This document shows positions 15,235-22,665 of a stretch of DNA of 33,561 nt, piece by piece. The notes beneath the pieces were generated by a model, which saw only the letters and a list, made by a program, of their open reading frames with translations, ran no database searches and was not told where the DNA came from. Origin of the DNA: a virus. The stretch spans positions 1 through 33,561 of the IMG/VR virus record IMGVR_UViG_3300044568_003044, one strand, 5' to 3'. A program made the position numbers and the translations under genes. Position 1 is the stretch's first letter, and every line of letters begins with the position of its first letter.

Positions 15235-16607
15235 CAAACTTTTTCTCCTGCGGCAAAGTCTCGGAATCTCAAGAATCTCGGGAATCGGAGACTGTAGGTT
15301 CCGTCTTGATTTTGGGTGACTGCGTCCGCTTGGACTTCAACCAAGTGACCAAGTAGCTGATCCCTACTGGCCCAATACTCATCACGAACAGTATCGCTAA
15401 AGCCAGTACCAACATTAACACAAATTCTACGGTCATTGTCTTCTCCTTCACATATTATAGCACCCAACCGGCCTGCATTGCGACCAGTTCCTTCTTCAAA
15501 ACCCACTATATTGAGATCAACTGAGATAGTAGGTTTCCATTTCATCCAAAAATCACTGCGTTTGCACTCATAAGGTGCATCCAGGCTCTTGATCATGATG
15601 CCTTCAAAGCCTTCGGCTACCGATGCTTCGGCGAACCGTTGCATGATGTCGTGTCCCTCGGCTGTGTCCAAATCTACTTCTAGGCCATTCATGATACGTA
15701 GGCAAGGTGTTTCCAACAAACGATCTCGAGCACTTTCGAGCCACTCAATACGTTTGTACTGTTGTATGTTACAATGACCTTCTTGTAATGAATCTAATGG
15801 AAGGATATCAAAAATGTGATACACCATACCATCAGTTCGGGCATCACTCTTGCGATGTGCCTGCTTCATGAGTTTCTGGAAACTCTCGCCCACAATTTCG
15901 CCGTCTAATACAAAACGTCCACCTGTGCCGCGACCCCACTGAAAGTGCTTGCGGGCATCTTCAATGGCATCTGCAATCTGTGGAAAGTTTGCAAACTCTT
16001 TGCCATTGCGACTGAACAGGGTGACATTGGCACCGTCAACCACTGCTAGTACCCGCACACCGTCAAGTTTGACTTCCAGGCGTTTGATACCTTTCAGTTT
16101 CTTGGGCTGATCTGTGGAGTCTTGCGCCAGCTGACAAGTAAACACAGGAATCTTGTACTCAGTCTTGCCCAGTACTTTGTTCAGTGTTTTTTCCGAAATG
16201 CCACAACGCAGATCCTTGATCATCACACGTCGAGCCAAGTTGTTCCATTCGTCTGAATCAAACAGTTGACTCATCGATTCGATGGCTTCTCTAGCACGAT
16301 TACCTGTAGTAGACCTTGTACGCAGGGCTTCCAATAACCCCCAAAATTTTGTCCAAGGGTTGGGCCGACCAGTCAGCCCCTGTGTTTCGGGTACCTGACG
16401 GATGTTAAAAGTGTAGAAAGGATTGTAAGCCTGGTAGCAATTAAAGAGAAAACATTGTGCATCGGCACTGCCCAGTTTGGCGGCCATCAGGGCTTTTTCA
16501 ATTGTTTTTTCTTTGTGTATGCGACTGTCTGAACTTTCTAGATCACGGATCCATCCTGCCGCCACTATGCTGTCAAACCTTGTGTTGGAAAAGTCTGTTT
16601 CATTCAT
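15234..16607 (-). CDS. ATP-dependent DNA ligase
   Basis: 457 residues. Catalytic Lys180 lies in the adenylation motif EVKLDGVRV. Then come SRNGKEF (motif Ia region), LDGEIVGE, the FEGIMIKSLD motif IV, WMKWKP (motif V) and an OB-fold C-terminus ending YSLRFPRFLRFRDF. The layout is that of T4 gp30-type ligases, which seal nicks in repair, recombination and replication. The N-terminal region (about 1-170) is helical and matches the DNA-binding domain of this class. A good ribosome-binding site is lacking before the ATG at 16607. A second short frame inside the 3' part carries a strong Shine-Dalgarno and is listed separately. Confidence 0.95.
   Translation of the reverse strand: MNETDFSNTRFDSIVAAGWIRDLESSDSRIHKEKTIEKALMAAKLGSADAQCFLFNCYQAYNPFYTFNIRQVPETQGLTGRPNPWTKFWGLLEALRTRSTTGNRAREAIESMSQLFDSDEWNNLARRVMIKDLRCGISEKTLNKVLGKTEYKIPVFTCQLAQDSTDQPKKLKGIKRLEVKLDGVRVLAVVDGANVTLFSRNGKEFANFPQIADAIEDARKHFQWGRGTGGRFVLDGEIVGESFQKLMKQAHRKSDARTDGMVYHIFDILPLDSLQEGHCNIQQYKRIEWLESARDRLLETPCLRIMNGLEVDLDTAEGHDIMQRFAEASVAEGFEGIMIKSLDAPYECKRSDFWMKWKPTISVDLNIVGFEEGTGRNAGRLGAIICEGEDNDRRICVNVGTGFSDTVRDEYWASRDQLLGHLVEVQADAVTQNQDGTYSLRFPRFLRFRDFAAGEKV
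15269..15436 (-). CDS. Possible out-of-frame membrane-peptide gene nested in the ligase gene
   Basis: A 55-codon frame from ATG at 15436 overlaps the ligase gene in another frame on the same strand. AAGGAG lies 6 nt before the ATG and TATAAT lies just upstream of that. The product has one long hydrophobic segment (FVLMLVLALAILFVMSIG) and a basic Lys/Arg tail, like a small holin or membrane regulator. The ligase's acidic GEDND residues could create the Shine-Dalgarno by chance, and the ligase frame is clearly conserved, so this remains a candidate. Confidence 0.25.
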   Translation of the reverse strand: MTVEFVLMLVLALAILFVMSIGPVGISYLVTWLKSKRTQSPKIKTEPTVSDSRDS

Positions 16608-16619
16608 ATATTTAAGTGG

Positions 16620-16976
16620 TTACCATGAAGAGTTATAAAACACTTTAAGTCCCATGAACAATTCTGCTCGGGCTTTTTTGATGAATTCAAGATCTTGTTC
16701 TTTGTAAAAGTCATCTGACTCGTTACCAAAAAAGAATCCCTGCGTACTCGGCAGTTGGTCATGTGTTATTGCACGTTCCAGTTCATCCAGATCCTGCCAG
16801 GTGAGTTCTAGTTCAACACCGTTGAATGAGCCGTACTTGACATTTTTAGATTCGGCAAGCCGTTCCATCCAACCGTGCAGGTTAGGATGTTTACGCCAGT
16901 AGGCAAGTTCACGTTGACCAGTTTCGTAATCTGCCTGTTCTTTGGCGGCAGTGTATGCATACATGTCGAGACCCAT
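16620..16976 (-). CDS. Conserved phage protein (MGLDMYAY family)
   Basis: 118 residues starting MGLDMYAYTAAKEQ, followed by AYWRKHPNLHGWMERL and a helical acidic C-terminus ending in FYNSSW. The MGLDMY start and YWRKHPxLHGWM motif recur in phage and bacterial proteins of unknown function. No catalytic residue set is evident. It shares an AT boundary with the next gene upstream (its ATG overlaps that stop by one base) and precedes the ligase gene by 12 bp. Confidence 0.75.
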   Translation of the reverse strand: MGLDMYAYTAAKEQADYETGQRELAYWRKHPNLHGWMERLAESKNVKYGSFNGVELELTWQDLDELERAITHDQLPSTQGFFFGNESDDFYKEQDLEFIKKARAELFMGLKVFYNSSW

Positions 16977-17131
16977 TATTTCACTCCTTGTTGATGTCTA
17001 TATTCACGTTTGAGCCAAAATTTATATTGGTAAAAATATTCCTGTGCGGTTAACTGTGGTTTAAGGCCATAACTGATCAGTTCGTCCATATGCTCGTACC
17101 ACTTTTCTCTGCACCAAGAACGGAAGTTCAT
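16976..17131 (-). CDS. Small conserved phage protein
   Basis: 51 residues from the ATG at 17131, chosen over an in-frame ATG at 17161 because GGAG lies about 5 nt upstream and it forms an ATGA overlap with the preceding gene. The product is MNFRSWCREKWYEHMDELI followed by TAQEYFYQYKFWLKREYRHQ, basic and aromatic-rich, probably helical. Comparable short proteins with a YFxxYKxWLKREYRHQ end are recalled from T4-like phages. Function unknown. Confidence 0.7.
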   Translation of the reverse strand: MNFRSWCREKWYEHMDELISYGLKPQLTAQEYFYQYKFWLKREYRHQQGVK

Positions 17132-17358
17132 ACAATCTCCGTTACTGTATAACTCAAACAAGTATAACCAACATCATACGAACGCCCGTATCCGTAAAAT
17201 CCTTTGCCCTCACAGATCAACCGGGCCTTGCCAGCCTTGGCCATTTTCATAGCCAATCGCAACCATGGTCCGCCCTTGGAGGTTCTAGTGACACGGCCAT
17301 CGGCAGTTTCTCTAACTATGACATCGAATGTAAAACTTCGTGGTGTGTATAATTTCAT
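17128..17358 (-). CDS. Hypothetical small phage protein
   Basis: 76 residues, basic, with MKLYTPRSFTFDVIVRETADG and RSYDVGYTCLSYTVTEIV at the ends and a Lys/Gly-rich middle. Probably a small beta protein. It overlaps both neighbours by ATGA junctions (17355-17358 and 17128-17131), so it belongs to the same operon. No family recognised. Confidence 0.65.
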   Translation of the reverse strand: MKLYTPRSFTFDVIVRETADGRVTRTSKGGPWLRLAMKMAKAGKARLICEGKGFYGYGRSYDVGYTCLSYTVTEIV

Positions 17359-17666
17359 GCTGTCCTCATCTGTCCTTCAACTACCTCCAGCATGTTGGCC
17401 GGGATCTTCCATAAGCCGCCGTCTCGGTCATTGCGAACTGTGACATACTTGATGGCAATCTTTTTCACTGTGCCTGTGGCACCTGCGGGATTCTTGGAAC
17501 TGATCCAACGCACTCGAACGCCCACGTCCAGGCTACGTTTGACCTGCTTGCGAAGACTGATCTGATTGAAACGAATAGCATCAGCCATGCTACGAAGTTC
17601 CACGTCGGTCCACGTGCCAAACATGATAGCAGAGTTCACTTGCTGAATTGATGTAAGTTTTTCCAT
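17355..17666 (-). CDS. Small protein with KOW-like motif
   Basis: 103 residues. The N-terminal half is helical (VELRSMADAIRFNQISLRKQVKRSL). The C-terminal half, VGVRVRWISSKNPAGATGTVKK then KYVTVRNDRDGGLWKIPANMLE, has the spacing of a KOW/SH3-like barrel, which often binds nucleic acid or ribosomal protein. Function unknown. AAGGAGC lies about 6 nt before the ATG and its own promoter is at 17697-17725, so it leads the operon that continues to the ligase. Confidence 0.68.
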   Translation of the reverse strand: MEKLTSIQQVNSAIMFGTWTDVELRSMADAIRFNQISLRKQVKRSLDVGVRVRWISSKNPAGATGTVKKIAIKYVTVRNDRDGGLWKIPANMLEVVEGQMRTA

Positions 17667-17696
17667 TCTGGGCTCCTTTTTAGTGTCTATGTGTAT

Positions 17697-17725
17697 ATTA
17701 TAGCAAATTGGGAATTTCTAGTCAA
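17697..17725 (-). promoter_or_regulatory. Sigma70-type promoter of the 17666 operon
   Basis: TTGACT (17725-17720), 17 bp and TATAAT (17702-17697) on the minus strand. The -35 extends to GGTTGACT and contains the TGA stop of the small upstream gene. A leader of about 25 nt with AAGGAGC follows, so this promoter feeds an ordinary leadered mRNA. Confidence 0.8.
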
Positions 17726-17847
17726 CCATTCAAACGCTTCATCAGCAACTGATGCAAGGTTGGTTTGAGCCCTAGTTTCTTACGAAACAGTTCACCCAGG
17801 GTTGGCTTTTTGTTTTTTGTCATCTTCTTTTCCTTTTTTGTTTTCAT
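17722..17847 (-). CDS. Small basic protein, probably leaderless
   Basis: 41 codons from ATG at 17847 to TGA at 17722. The product begins MKTKKEKKMTKNKKPTLGE and ends LHQLLMKRLNG: very basic, with a likely C-terminal helix. The ATG lies exactly 6 nt after a TATAAT box, as in the UV endonuclease gene. A second in-frame ATG at 17823 has AAGGAAAAG upstream and would give 33 residues, so two starts may be used. Preceded by a terminator and followed at once by another promoter, it is a one-gene unit. Charge and size suggest nucleic-acid or host-protein binding, but no family is recognised. Confidence 0.6.
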   Translation of the reverse strand: MKTKKEKKMTKNKKPTLGELFRKKLGLKPTLHQLLMKRLNG

Positions 17848-17853
17848 GTTCTA

Positions 17854-17882
17854 ATTATAGCAAAAGGGCAATTATTGGTCAA
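17854..17882 (-). promoter_or_regulatory. Sigma70-type promoter of the small basic gene (leaderless)
   Basis: TTGACC (17882-17877), 17 bp and TATAAT (17859-17854) on the minus strand, with GG before the -35. Six nt separate the -10 from the ATG at 17847. It starts 2 bp after the T-run of the porin terminator. Confidence 0.82.
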
Positions 17883-17884
17883 CC

Positions 17885-17916
17885 AAAAAAAAGCCCCGCA
17901 AACTTGCAGGGCTTTT
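17885..17916 (-). terminator. Intrinsic terminator of the porin gene
   Basis: On the minus strand AAAAGCCC pairs with GGGCTTTT around GCAA/TTGC with one mismatch, followed by an unbroken T-run of about 8. It lies about 45 bp after the porin stop codon and is the only clear intrinsic terminator in the window. Confidence 0.9.
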
Positions 17917-17958
17917 GTAGTACTTGAGTATTACTTTTTGATCAGTAATACTTTGGTA

Positions 17959-19056
17959 TTAGAACGTGTGACGTAAGCCAACTGCGGTGCGCTTTGTTAC
18001 ACCAGCAGTGGAAGTAGCACCTGCTGTGTTGGTGTCAGCATCACGAGTGTCAAAACGTGCATACAAGTTGGTTCTCTTGCTGAGCGCATGATCCACACCG
18101 TAGCCAAGAATTTTCTTGTCTACATTGGCTGTGCTCTTTTCGTTGCTAGAACCAGTTGACCACATGATGCTTGTAGCACCAACGGTGTACTTGGCACCAA
18201 ACATTTGTCCAGTCTGGTCGATAGCGGTGGCTGTGTTTTGTTTTTCTGTCCAACGACCACCATACACAGTTGCGGCACCAATCTTGTAGTTGGCCGACAA
18301 CATGCTGAGAGTGTTGTTGGTACCATCAGTCAAGGCCTGTGAACCAGTGGCAATGAATGATGCAGTGGTAGTGGCCAAAGTGCCTGACTGTTCGATACGC
18401 TGAGAGGCATACTGCACACTCACGGGACCATTCACATATTTCACACCATAGTCAACCACACTCTGAGCATTGACGCTGGCACTTGGTGGCACATACAAAT
18501 AAGAACCACTTACACCTGCCACTGCTGGAGACTCATAACGAATGGCTCCATTGAAACGTGTTGGTGCTGTTTGTGCTGTGTGAGTTGCTGTGGCACTATA
18601 TCTTGTCAAGATGTTGCCGTTTGAACCATAACCTGATCCAATGGCTGTACCAAACACAGATCCGTTGCCCCAGGCATCCAGGATGTTGGAATTCACACGA
18701 CCAAGTTTCACAGTGCCCCAGTTGGCTTCTGTGCCGATAAAGGCTTCTTGACCTAGGCCCACAGTGCCTGCTGTGGTTGAGTTGTATGAGGTTCCTTCAA
18801 CTCCGGCACCATTGATAAAATCTGGTGTGAGTTGCAGTCGGAAATTGGCACGGAGTCCGCCGCCTAGATCCTCTGTGCCGCCAATGGTCAGCACTGTGGT
18901 GGCTGAATTACTGGCAGCAAGACCTTTGGTATTGACACCAGTGGCTGCATTGGTGAACAACAGGCCGGTATCAACCAAGCCAGTGATGTTGACAGCACTT
19001 TGAGCAAACACAGAGGTGGCCGCAAGTGCAATCATGATTGCGAAGATTTTCTTCAT
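17959..19056 (-). CDS. Trimeric outer-membrane porin, Burkholderiales type
   Basis: 365 residues. A signal peptide MKKIFAIMIALAATSVFA ends at Ala18-Gln19. The mature protein starts SAVNITGLVDTGL, like the first beta strand of betaproteobacterial porins. It carries TVKLGRVNS after about 110 residues, has alternating polar/aromatic strands throughout, and ends VGLRHTF with the C-terminal Phe needed for BAM-dependent insertion. The expected product is a 16-stranded general porin. RBS AAAAGGA precedes the ATG. It has its own sigma70 promoter and an intrinsic terminator, so it is independent of neighbouring virion genes. The closest source is probably the host. A phage porin could change nutrient uptake or replace a receptor to block superinfection; both are inferences. 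Confidence 0.93.
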   Translation of the reverse strand: MKKIFAIMIALAATSVFAQSAVNITGLVDTGLLFTNAATGVNTKGLAASNSATTVLTIGGTEDLGGGLRANFRLQLTPDFINGAGVEGTSYNSTTAGTVGLGQEAFIGTEANWGTVKLGRVNSNILDAWGNGSVFGTAIGSGYGSNGNILTRYSATATHTAQTAPTRFNGAIRYESPAVAGVSGSYLYVPPSASVNAQSVVDYGVKYVNGPVSVQYASQRIEQSGTLATTTASFIATGSQALTDGTNNTLSMLSANYKIGAATVYGGRWTEKQNTATAIDQTGQMFGAKYTVGATSIMWSTGSSNEKSTANVDKKILGYGVDHALSKRTNLYARFDTRDADTNTAGATSTAGVTKRTAVGLRHTF

Positions 19057-19080
19057 TTAGTTTATCCTTTTAAAAGTAGA

Positions 19081-19128
19081 ATGACGCGAGTCATTACATA
19101 TTATATATGCGTATTTGTACTAAGTCAA
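19081..19128 (-). promoter_or_regulatory. Sigma70 promoter of the porin gene with a small palindrome at the start site
   Basis: TTGACT (19128-19123), 17 bp and TATAAT (19105-19100) on the minus strand. The expected start site lies in or beside ATGAC-TCGC-GTCAT (19094-19081), a 5-bp inverted repeat that might be an operator. The leader continues for about 40 nt to AAAAGGA and the ATG. Confidence 0.85.
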
Positions 19129-19159
19129 TACAAAATCAACCTCAAAGTAGCCGATTTGA

Positions 19160-21199
19160 TCAAGTAACTGGATCGATCACCGGAATTGGTGCTATCTCTG
19201 GGTTGCTGGGTATTTGATTAGTATTGTACAGGCCAGCCGTGCTCAATCTTGCATTGTTGCGACCTTCACGCATCACACCCACAATGGCTTGTCCACCCAG
19301 GGTTGTGGTATCGGCGATGTTCTCTAAAAACTCAGCCGCATCGCCTTCTGCTGTGAGTAGTCCGTAATTGGGCAAGTTTTGTACAAACGAGTACACACTA
19401 TTCTTATCACCGGGTTGCAAGAGGAAATAGTCAATACCAGCCTCAGTAGTGTACTTGGCACTCAAGTTCATGAGATTGGCCATGTAGACCCAATCGGTAT
19501 TCAATGTGGTCACTTGAGCAGGATGTACCGAACTGATACTTGCTATTTCTGCATTAGCACTAGCAATGAGTGTGATCATGGCAGCATCGTTTGCTGAACT
19601 CAACATATCAATGTAGATTTGAGATAGATCATCTAGGCCGGTGCCAAGACCGTCAATAATATCAGCCACGTCAATAAGTCTAGTAGCAAAATCGTCTGTG
19701 TCTAATGCTAAACCAAGTACATCATACGTGGTAACAGTACCGTTGGGTCCTGTGCCTGTGGCCATAGTGGTTGAAATATAATCAGTAACTGAACTATCCA
19801 CTGGTGTGGTCTGTGCTTCAATCAATGGCAAGTCGGCCATGGTGCTAAGACCACCCAATGTTGTTGGTGTCCAGTAGGCAGTGTTGTTGATGTCTGTGCC
19901 AGCAGGTACATCATCTGTGGCACGATAGTAAGAGGGCACAGGATCACCATTGGCCACAACAGCATTGGCCAGATATGGTTGTGTCGCGTTCCAGGGATTA
20001 TCAATATTGCCTAATACTGCGTCGGCCAACCGTGGTAGAGTAGTGACAGGTATGTTGTTGATTTGTTGAAAGGCTACCTGTATGGCTTTATTGGCAGTGG
20101 CCTGTGCAGGTGGAATTATCTTGCCCAGTTCATCACAACCCGACGCTGTGGGCAAGTAACTGTTGACTATTGCGGTGATGCTGGAATTTACTGCACCAGT
20201 TGAATCAAAAATAGGCACAGCGCCGTCAGGACTGGGAGTTTGCAAAGAAGCATAACTCAATGGAAACATGATCACAGGATTCAACAAGTCATCAAGACTG
20301 TTGATGTTGGGAGTGGTCACTCCCAGTATGTCCAAGATCTGTGTTAACGCATCTCCTGAGATCATGGTAGTAGCACTATACGCCAGCAATTGTAGTTTAT
20401 CAAATTCGTTTTGTGTGAGGCCAGTGGGATTGTTCAAGCCCACACGATTGTCATTCACTAGGTCAGCAATGTTGGTAGCCGACAGCCCCATACTGATCAA
20501 GGCATTTTGTAAATCAGGCACTGTGCGTCCTCGGATGCCGGCCAATGCAGATATTTGTTGTAAGAGTCCAGCAGGAGTGCCATACAAATCCAACTTGCCC
20601 ATGTTCCACAAGTTGCCTTGGTTGGCCAGGTCAACTCCAAAATTAGGCAAGTCTGTAGTCATACTGGCTATGTTGGCTGTTACCAAATTGTCCATGTTAG
20701 TAAACAAGGGTCCAAGATACTGGTTGACATTTACTGAACTGTTGATATACTGATTGGTGCTGGCAATATAGCCTTGCACAGCCACAAAACCTTGACCGAA
20801 TTGACCAGCATCACCGTTGCCAAGATAGGCCGCACAAGTTTGTTCTATTAGATTTGAAAATCCTGATGGGTCAATGGTACTGCCATCTACAGCACCAAGA
20901 TAGTCGATGAGGTATTCGCTATCTAAGTAAGGATAGCTTCCCAAAGGTGTTTCAGGTATACTGTTGCCCAGGGCCGGGCACACACTAGACCCAATAGTCA
21001 ACAAACTGGTCAGCGTGGATTCGGTGGCAAACGACTGTGCTTTGTAAAAACTCACTGCCGCAAGAAAATTGCTGATCACTGTGGTGGCATTAAAAGACTG
21101 GATAGCAGTGGCCAAAGCGGCTGGAAAAGATTTTAGTCCTTGATTCTGCAACAAGGCAACAGACGCAGTCAATTGTAGTGGGCTGAGAATACTGGGCAT
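19160..21199 (-). CDS. Large phage structural protein, probably baseplate or tail
   Basis: 679 residues, rich in Ala, Asn, Thr and Leu, with no charged coiled coil. It starts MPSILSPLQLTASVALLQNQG. Residues about 401-448 form a compact module (PWNATQPYLANAVVANGDP, then YYRATDDVPAG and AYWTPTTL) resembling a chitin/carbohydrate-binding type 5/12 fold. The same module occurs in the tail fibre. The gene overlaps the PAAR tip gene before it (TAATG), which places it in a tail/baseplate block. An exact counterpart in T4 is not recognised. It ends about 100 bp before the porin start with no terminator visible. Confidence 0.7.
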   Translation of the reverse strand: MPSILSPLQLTASVALLQNQGLKSFPAALATAIQSFNATTVISNFLAAVSFYKAQSFATESTLTSLLTIGSSVCPALGNSIPETPLGSYPYLDSEYLIDYLGAVDGSTIDPSGFSNLIEQTCAAYLGNGDAGQFGQGFVAVQGYIASTNQYINSSVNVNQYLGPLFTNMDNLVTANIASMTTDLPNFGVDLANQGNLWNMGKLDLYGTPAGLLQQISALAGIRGRTVPDLQNALISMGLSATNIADLVNDNRVGLNNPTGLTQNEFDKLQLLAYSATTMISGDALTQILDILGVTTPNINSLDDLLNPVIMFPLSYASLQTPSPDGAVPIFDSTGAVNSSITAIVNSYLPTASGCDELGKIIPPAQATANKAIQVAFQQINNIPVTTLPRLADAVLGNIDNPWNATQPYLANAVVANGDPVPSYYRATDDVPAGTDINNTAYWTPTTLGGLSTMADLPLIEAQTTPVDSSVTDYISTTMATGTGPNGTVTTYDVLGLALDTDDFATRLIDVADIIDGLGTGLDDLSQIYIDMLSSANDAAMITLIASANAEIASISSVHPAQVTTLNTDWVYMANLMNLSAKYTTEAGIDYFLLQPGDKNSVYSFVQNLPNYGLLTAEGDAAEFLENIADTTTLGGQAIVGVMREGRNNARLSTAGLYNTNQIPSNPEIAPIPVIDPVT

Positions 21200-21483
21200 T
21201 ATCCTGCCCTTACATCAGCACTACCACCAGCACGAGCGTGTCCACAGGTGTCTGAACATCCAGTAGTAACAACAGGAACGCCGCCGGCTCTCACAGAGCC
21301 ATTGCCGCCTGTGGTGCTTGCAGCCGCATGTGGTGGATGTTGACGACGAGCCCAAGGTGCATGGGCACTCACAGGATTACCGTTCACAGTAACTGGACTG
21401 CCATTCACACGCACAGATGCAACACCGCCAGAGACCACTCCCCCTGCGCCATTTGCATCACCATCTCGTTGTACTGCTGGCAT
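21199..21483 (-). CDS. PAAR-domain spike tip protein
   Basis: 94 residues, Gly- and Val-rich, with repeated VNGxPV turns (VRVNGSPVTVNGNPVSAHAPW) and a second half SVRAGGVPVVTTGCSDTCGHARAGG. His residues around HAPWARRQHPPH and Cys/His in CSDTCGH could coordinate the metal of a PAAR cone. Such proteins cap the baseplate central spike and pierce the outer membrane. It is followed by the baseplate-like gene with a one-base overlap and preceded by the Sm-like gene. Confidence 0.85.
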   Translation of the reverse strand: MPAVQRDGDANGAGGVVSGGVASVRVNGSPVTVNGNPVSAHAPWARRQHPPHAAASTTGGNGSVRAGGVPVVTTGCSDTCGHARAGGSADVRAG

Positions 21484-21484
21484 T

Positions 21485-21790
21485 TTATCCCAATATAAGT
21501 TTTTTCTCTGGAACTTTGATGCCTGTGGTTGCTTCGATGTATTTCATTTTGACAGCGTCTTCAGCATAGGCATAAAGTGATATGCTGTTGATATTTAGTT
21601 GGATTTCTCGCTTGATATCTGCGGTGAACATTGAGGGCACAAGTCCCATGCCTTGTGGGCCCGGAGCCACGCTCACAGGGTCGCTGACGACCAGCCATCC
21701 TAAGTTGAACTCTTGTTTTTCAACACGGGCAATCAACTCTTCTCCGGAGTTGAGTTTGAAGGTGTACACTTGATTTGGTTCGAATTGCAT
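21485..21790 (-). CDS. Small Sm/SH3-like phage protein
   Basis: 101 residues. The start FEPNQVYTFKLNSGEELIARVEKQE has the pattern of an Sm/LSm-like beta barrel, and the central VSDPVSVAPGPQGMGLVPSMFTA resembles a block recalled from proteins of T4-like aquatic phages. An RNA-binding role cannot be assumed. It is 1 bp from the PAAR gene and directly follows a methyltransferase gene. Confidence 0.68.
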   Translation of the reverse strand: MQFEPNQVYTFKLNSGEELIARVEKQEFNLGWLVVSDPVSVAPGPQGMGLVPSMFTADIKREIQLNINSISLYAYAEDAVKMKYIEATTGIKVPEKKLILG

Positions 21791-21791
21791 T

Positions 21792-22457
21792 TTAAACTTT
21801 CTGTATAACGTATTGGTAGTTAATCATGCCAATAGCGATTTGCTTACGGAACATGTTAACAAAAGCATCAATGGACATTTTAGGATGGTCCAGCACATCC
21901 GGGGACTCGTTCCACAAGTAATCATCAAAGATCATGTAGCCTTCTTTTTTAAGCAAACCAAATGCCATAGTAGCATCTGCCAACACAGCGTCAGAACAAT
22001 GACTTCCGTCTACATATATCAAATCAAACTCGCGACGGTCCACAATTAATTGTGCCAGGCCATGATAACTCATGACAGGCATGACTTCAACCGACTGTGT
22101 GGGCAACTTTGTTAAATCTGTGTTGTGCTTGTGTATTTCTTGTATGATACGCTGTTCAGGCAATTGATCATTCTTGTATGCATTCAATGGCGTGTTCCCA
22201 AACGGATCAATGCAAGTGATAGTACCATCTTCAGCCAGTAAGTTTTCCAGCATCCAACAAGTGGCACGACCTTCGTGCGAACCAATCTCCAAGATACTAG
22301 ATAGCTTTTGTTCAGCGTGTTCTTTGACAAAGTTAAAATTTACCAAGCCGTTTGAAAACCAATCAGCAGTAAAAAATGGCTTGGTCTCAAAGTCCGGAAT
22401 ATTTTGTTGAAACCAGTCTATTGTGATACTGTCAAGCGAGACGTTGTCTAAGCTCAT
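21792..22457 (-). CDS. Class I SAM-dependent methyltransferase
   Basis: 221 residues. ILEIGSHEGRATCWMLENL is motif I for S-adenosylmethionine binding, TITCIDPFGN follows as the acidic loop, and FDLIYVDGSHCSDAVLAD with GYMIFDDYLW gives motifs IV and V. The overall pattern matches the Methyltransf_24/class of small O-methyltransferases. The substrate is unknown; it could be a sugar, a small molecule or a protein. The start at 22457 overlaps the glutaredoxin gene by 26 bp, which supports co-translation. Confidence 0.85.
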   Translation of the reverse strand: MSLDNVSLDSITIDWFQQNIPDFETKPFFTADWFSNGLVNFNFVKEHAEQKLSSILEIGSHEGRATCWMLENLLAEDGTITCIDPFGNTPLNAYKNDQLPEQRIIQEIHKHNTDLTKLPTQSVEVMPVMSYHGLAQLIVDRREFDLIYVDGSHCSDAVLADATMAFGLLKKEGYMIFDDYLWNESPDVLDHPKMSIDAFVNMFRKQIAIGMINYQYVIQKV

Positions 22458-22653
22458 TAAAGCCTCCCACTAGCTCTTCACCAAGAAATATTTGTGGCAC
22501 GGTGCGAGCATTTGGAACTGCTTCTAATAGGTCTTCTTTGGTGTATCCATCACCAATTTTCTTTTCTTCAAACGCAATACCTTTTTGTGTGAGCAAGGCC
22601 TTGGCCTGGTCGCAGTAAGGGCAGTGATATTTGCTCCATACAATGGCTTTCAT
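22432..22653 (-). CDS. Glutaredoxin
   Basis: 73 residues. Active-site CPYC (11-14), the cis-proline TVPQIF (about 51-56) and the GGFNEL end are those of dithiol glutaredoxins such as NrdC/NrdH-like phage proteins. It probably reduces the ribonucleotide reductase encoded just before it. RBS AAGGAG. It starts 12 bp after the nrdB stop. Confidence 0.95.
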   Translation of the reverse strand: MKAIVWSKYHCPYCDQAKALLTQKGIAFEEKKIGDGYTKEDLLEAVPNARTVPQIFLGEELVGGFNELRQRLA

Positions 22654-22665
22654 ATTTTCTCCTTG

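Noticed and set aside
19081-19094. Palindrome ATGAC...GTCAT as a phage attachment site
   Set aside because: Too short, at a promoter start site, and no integrase or tRNA is nearby.
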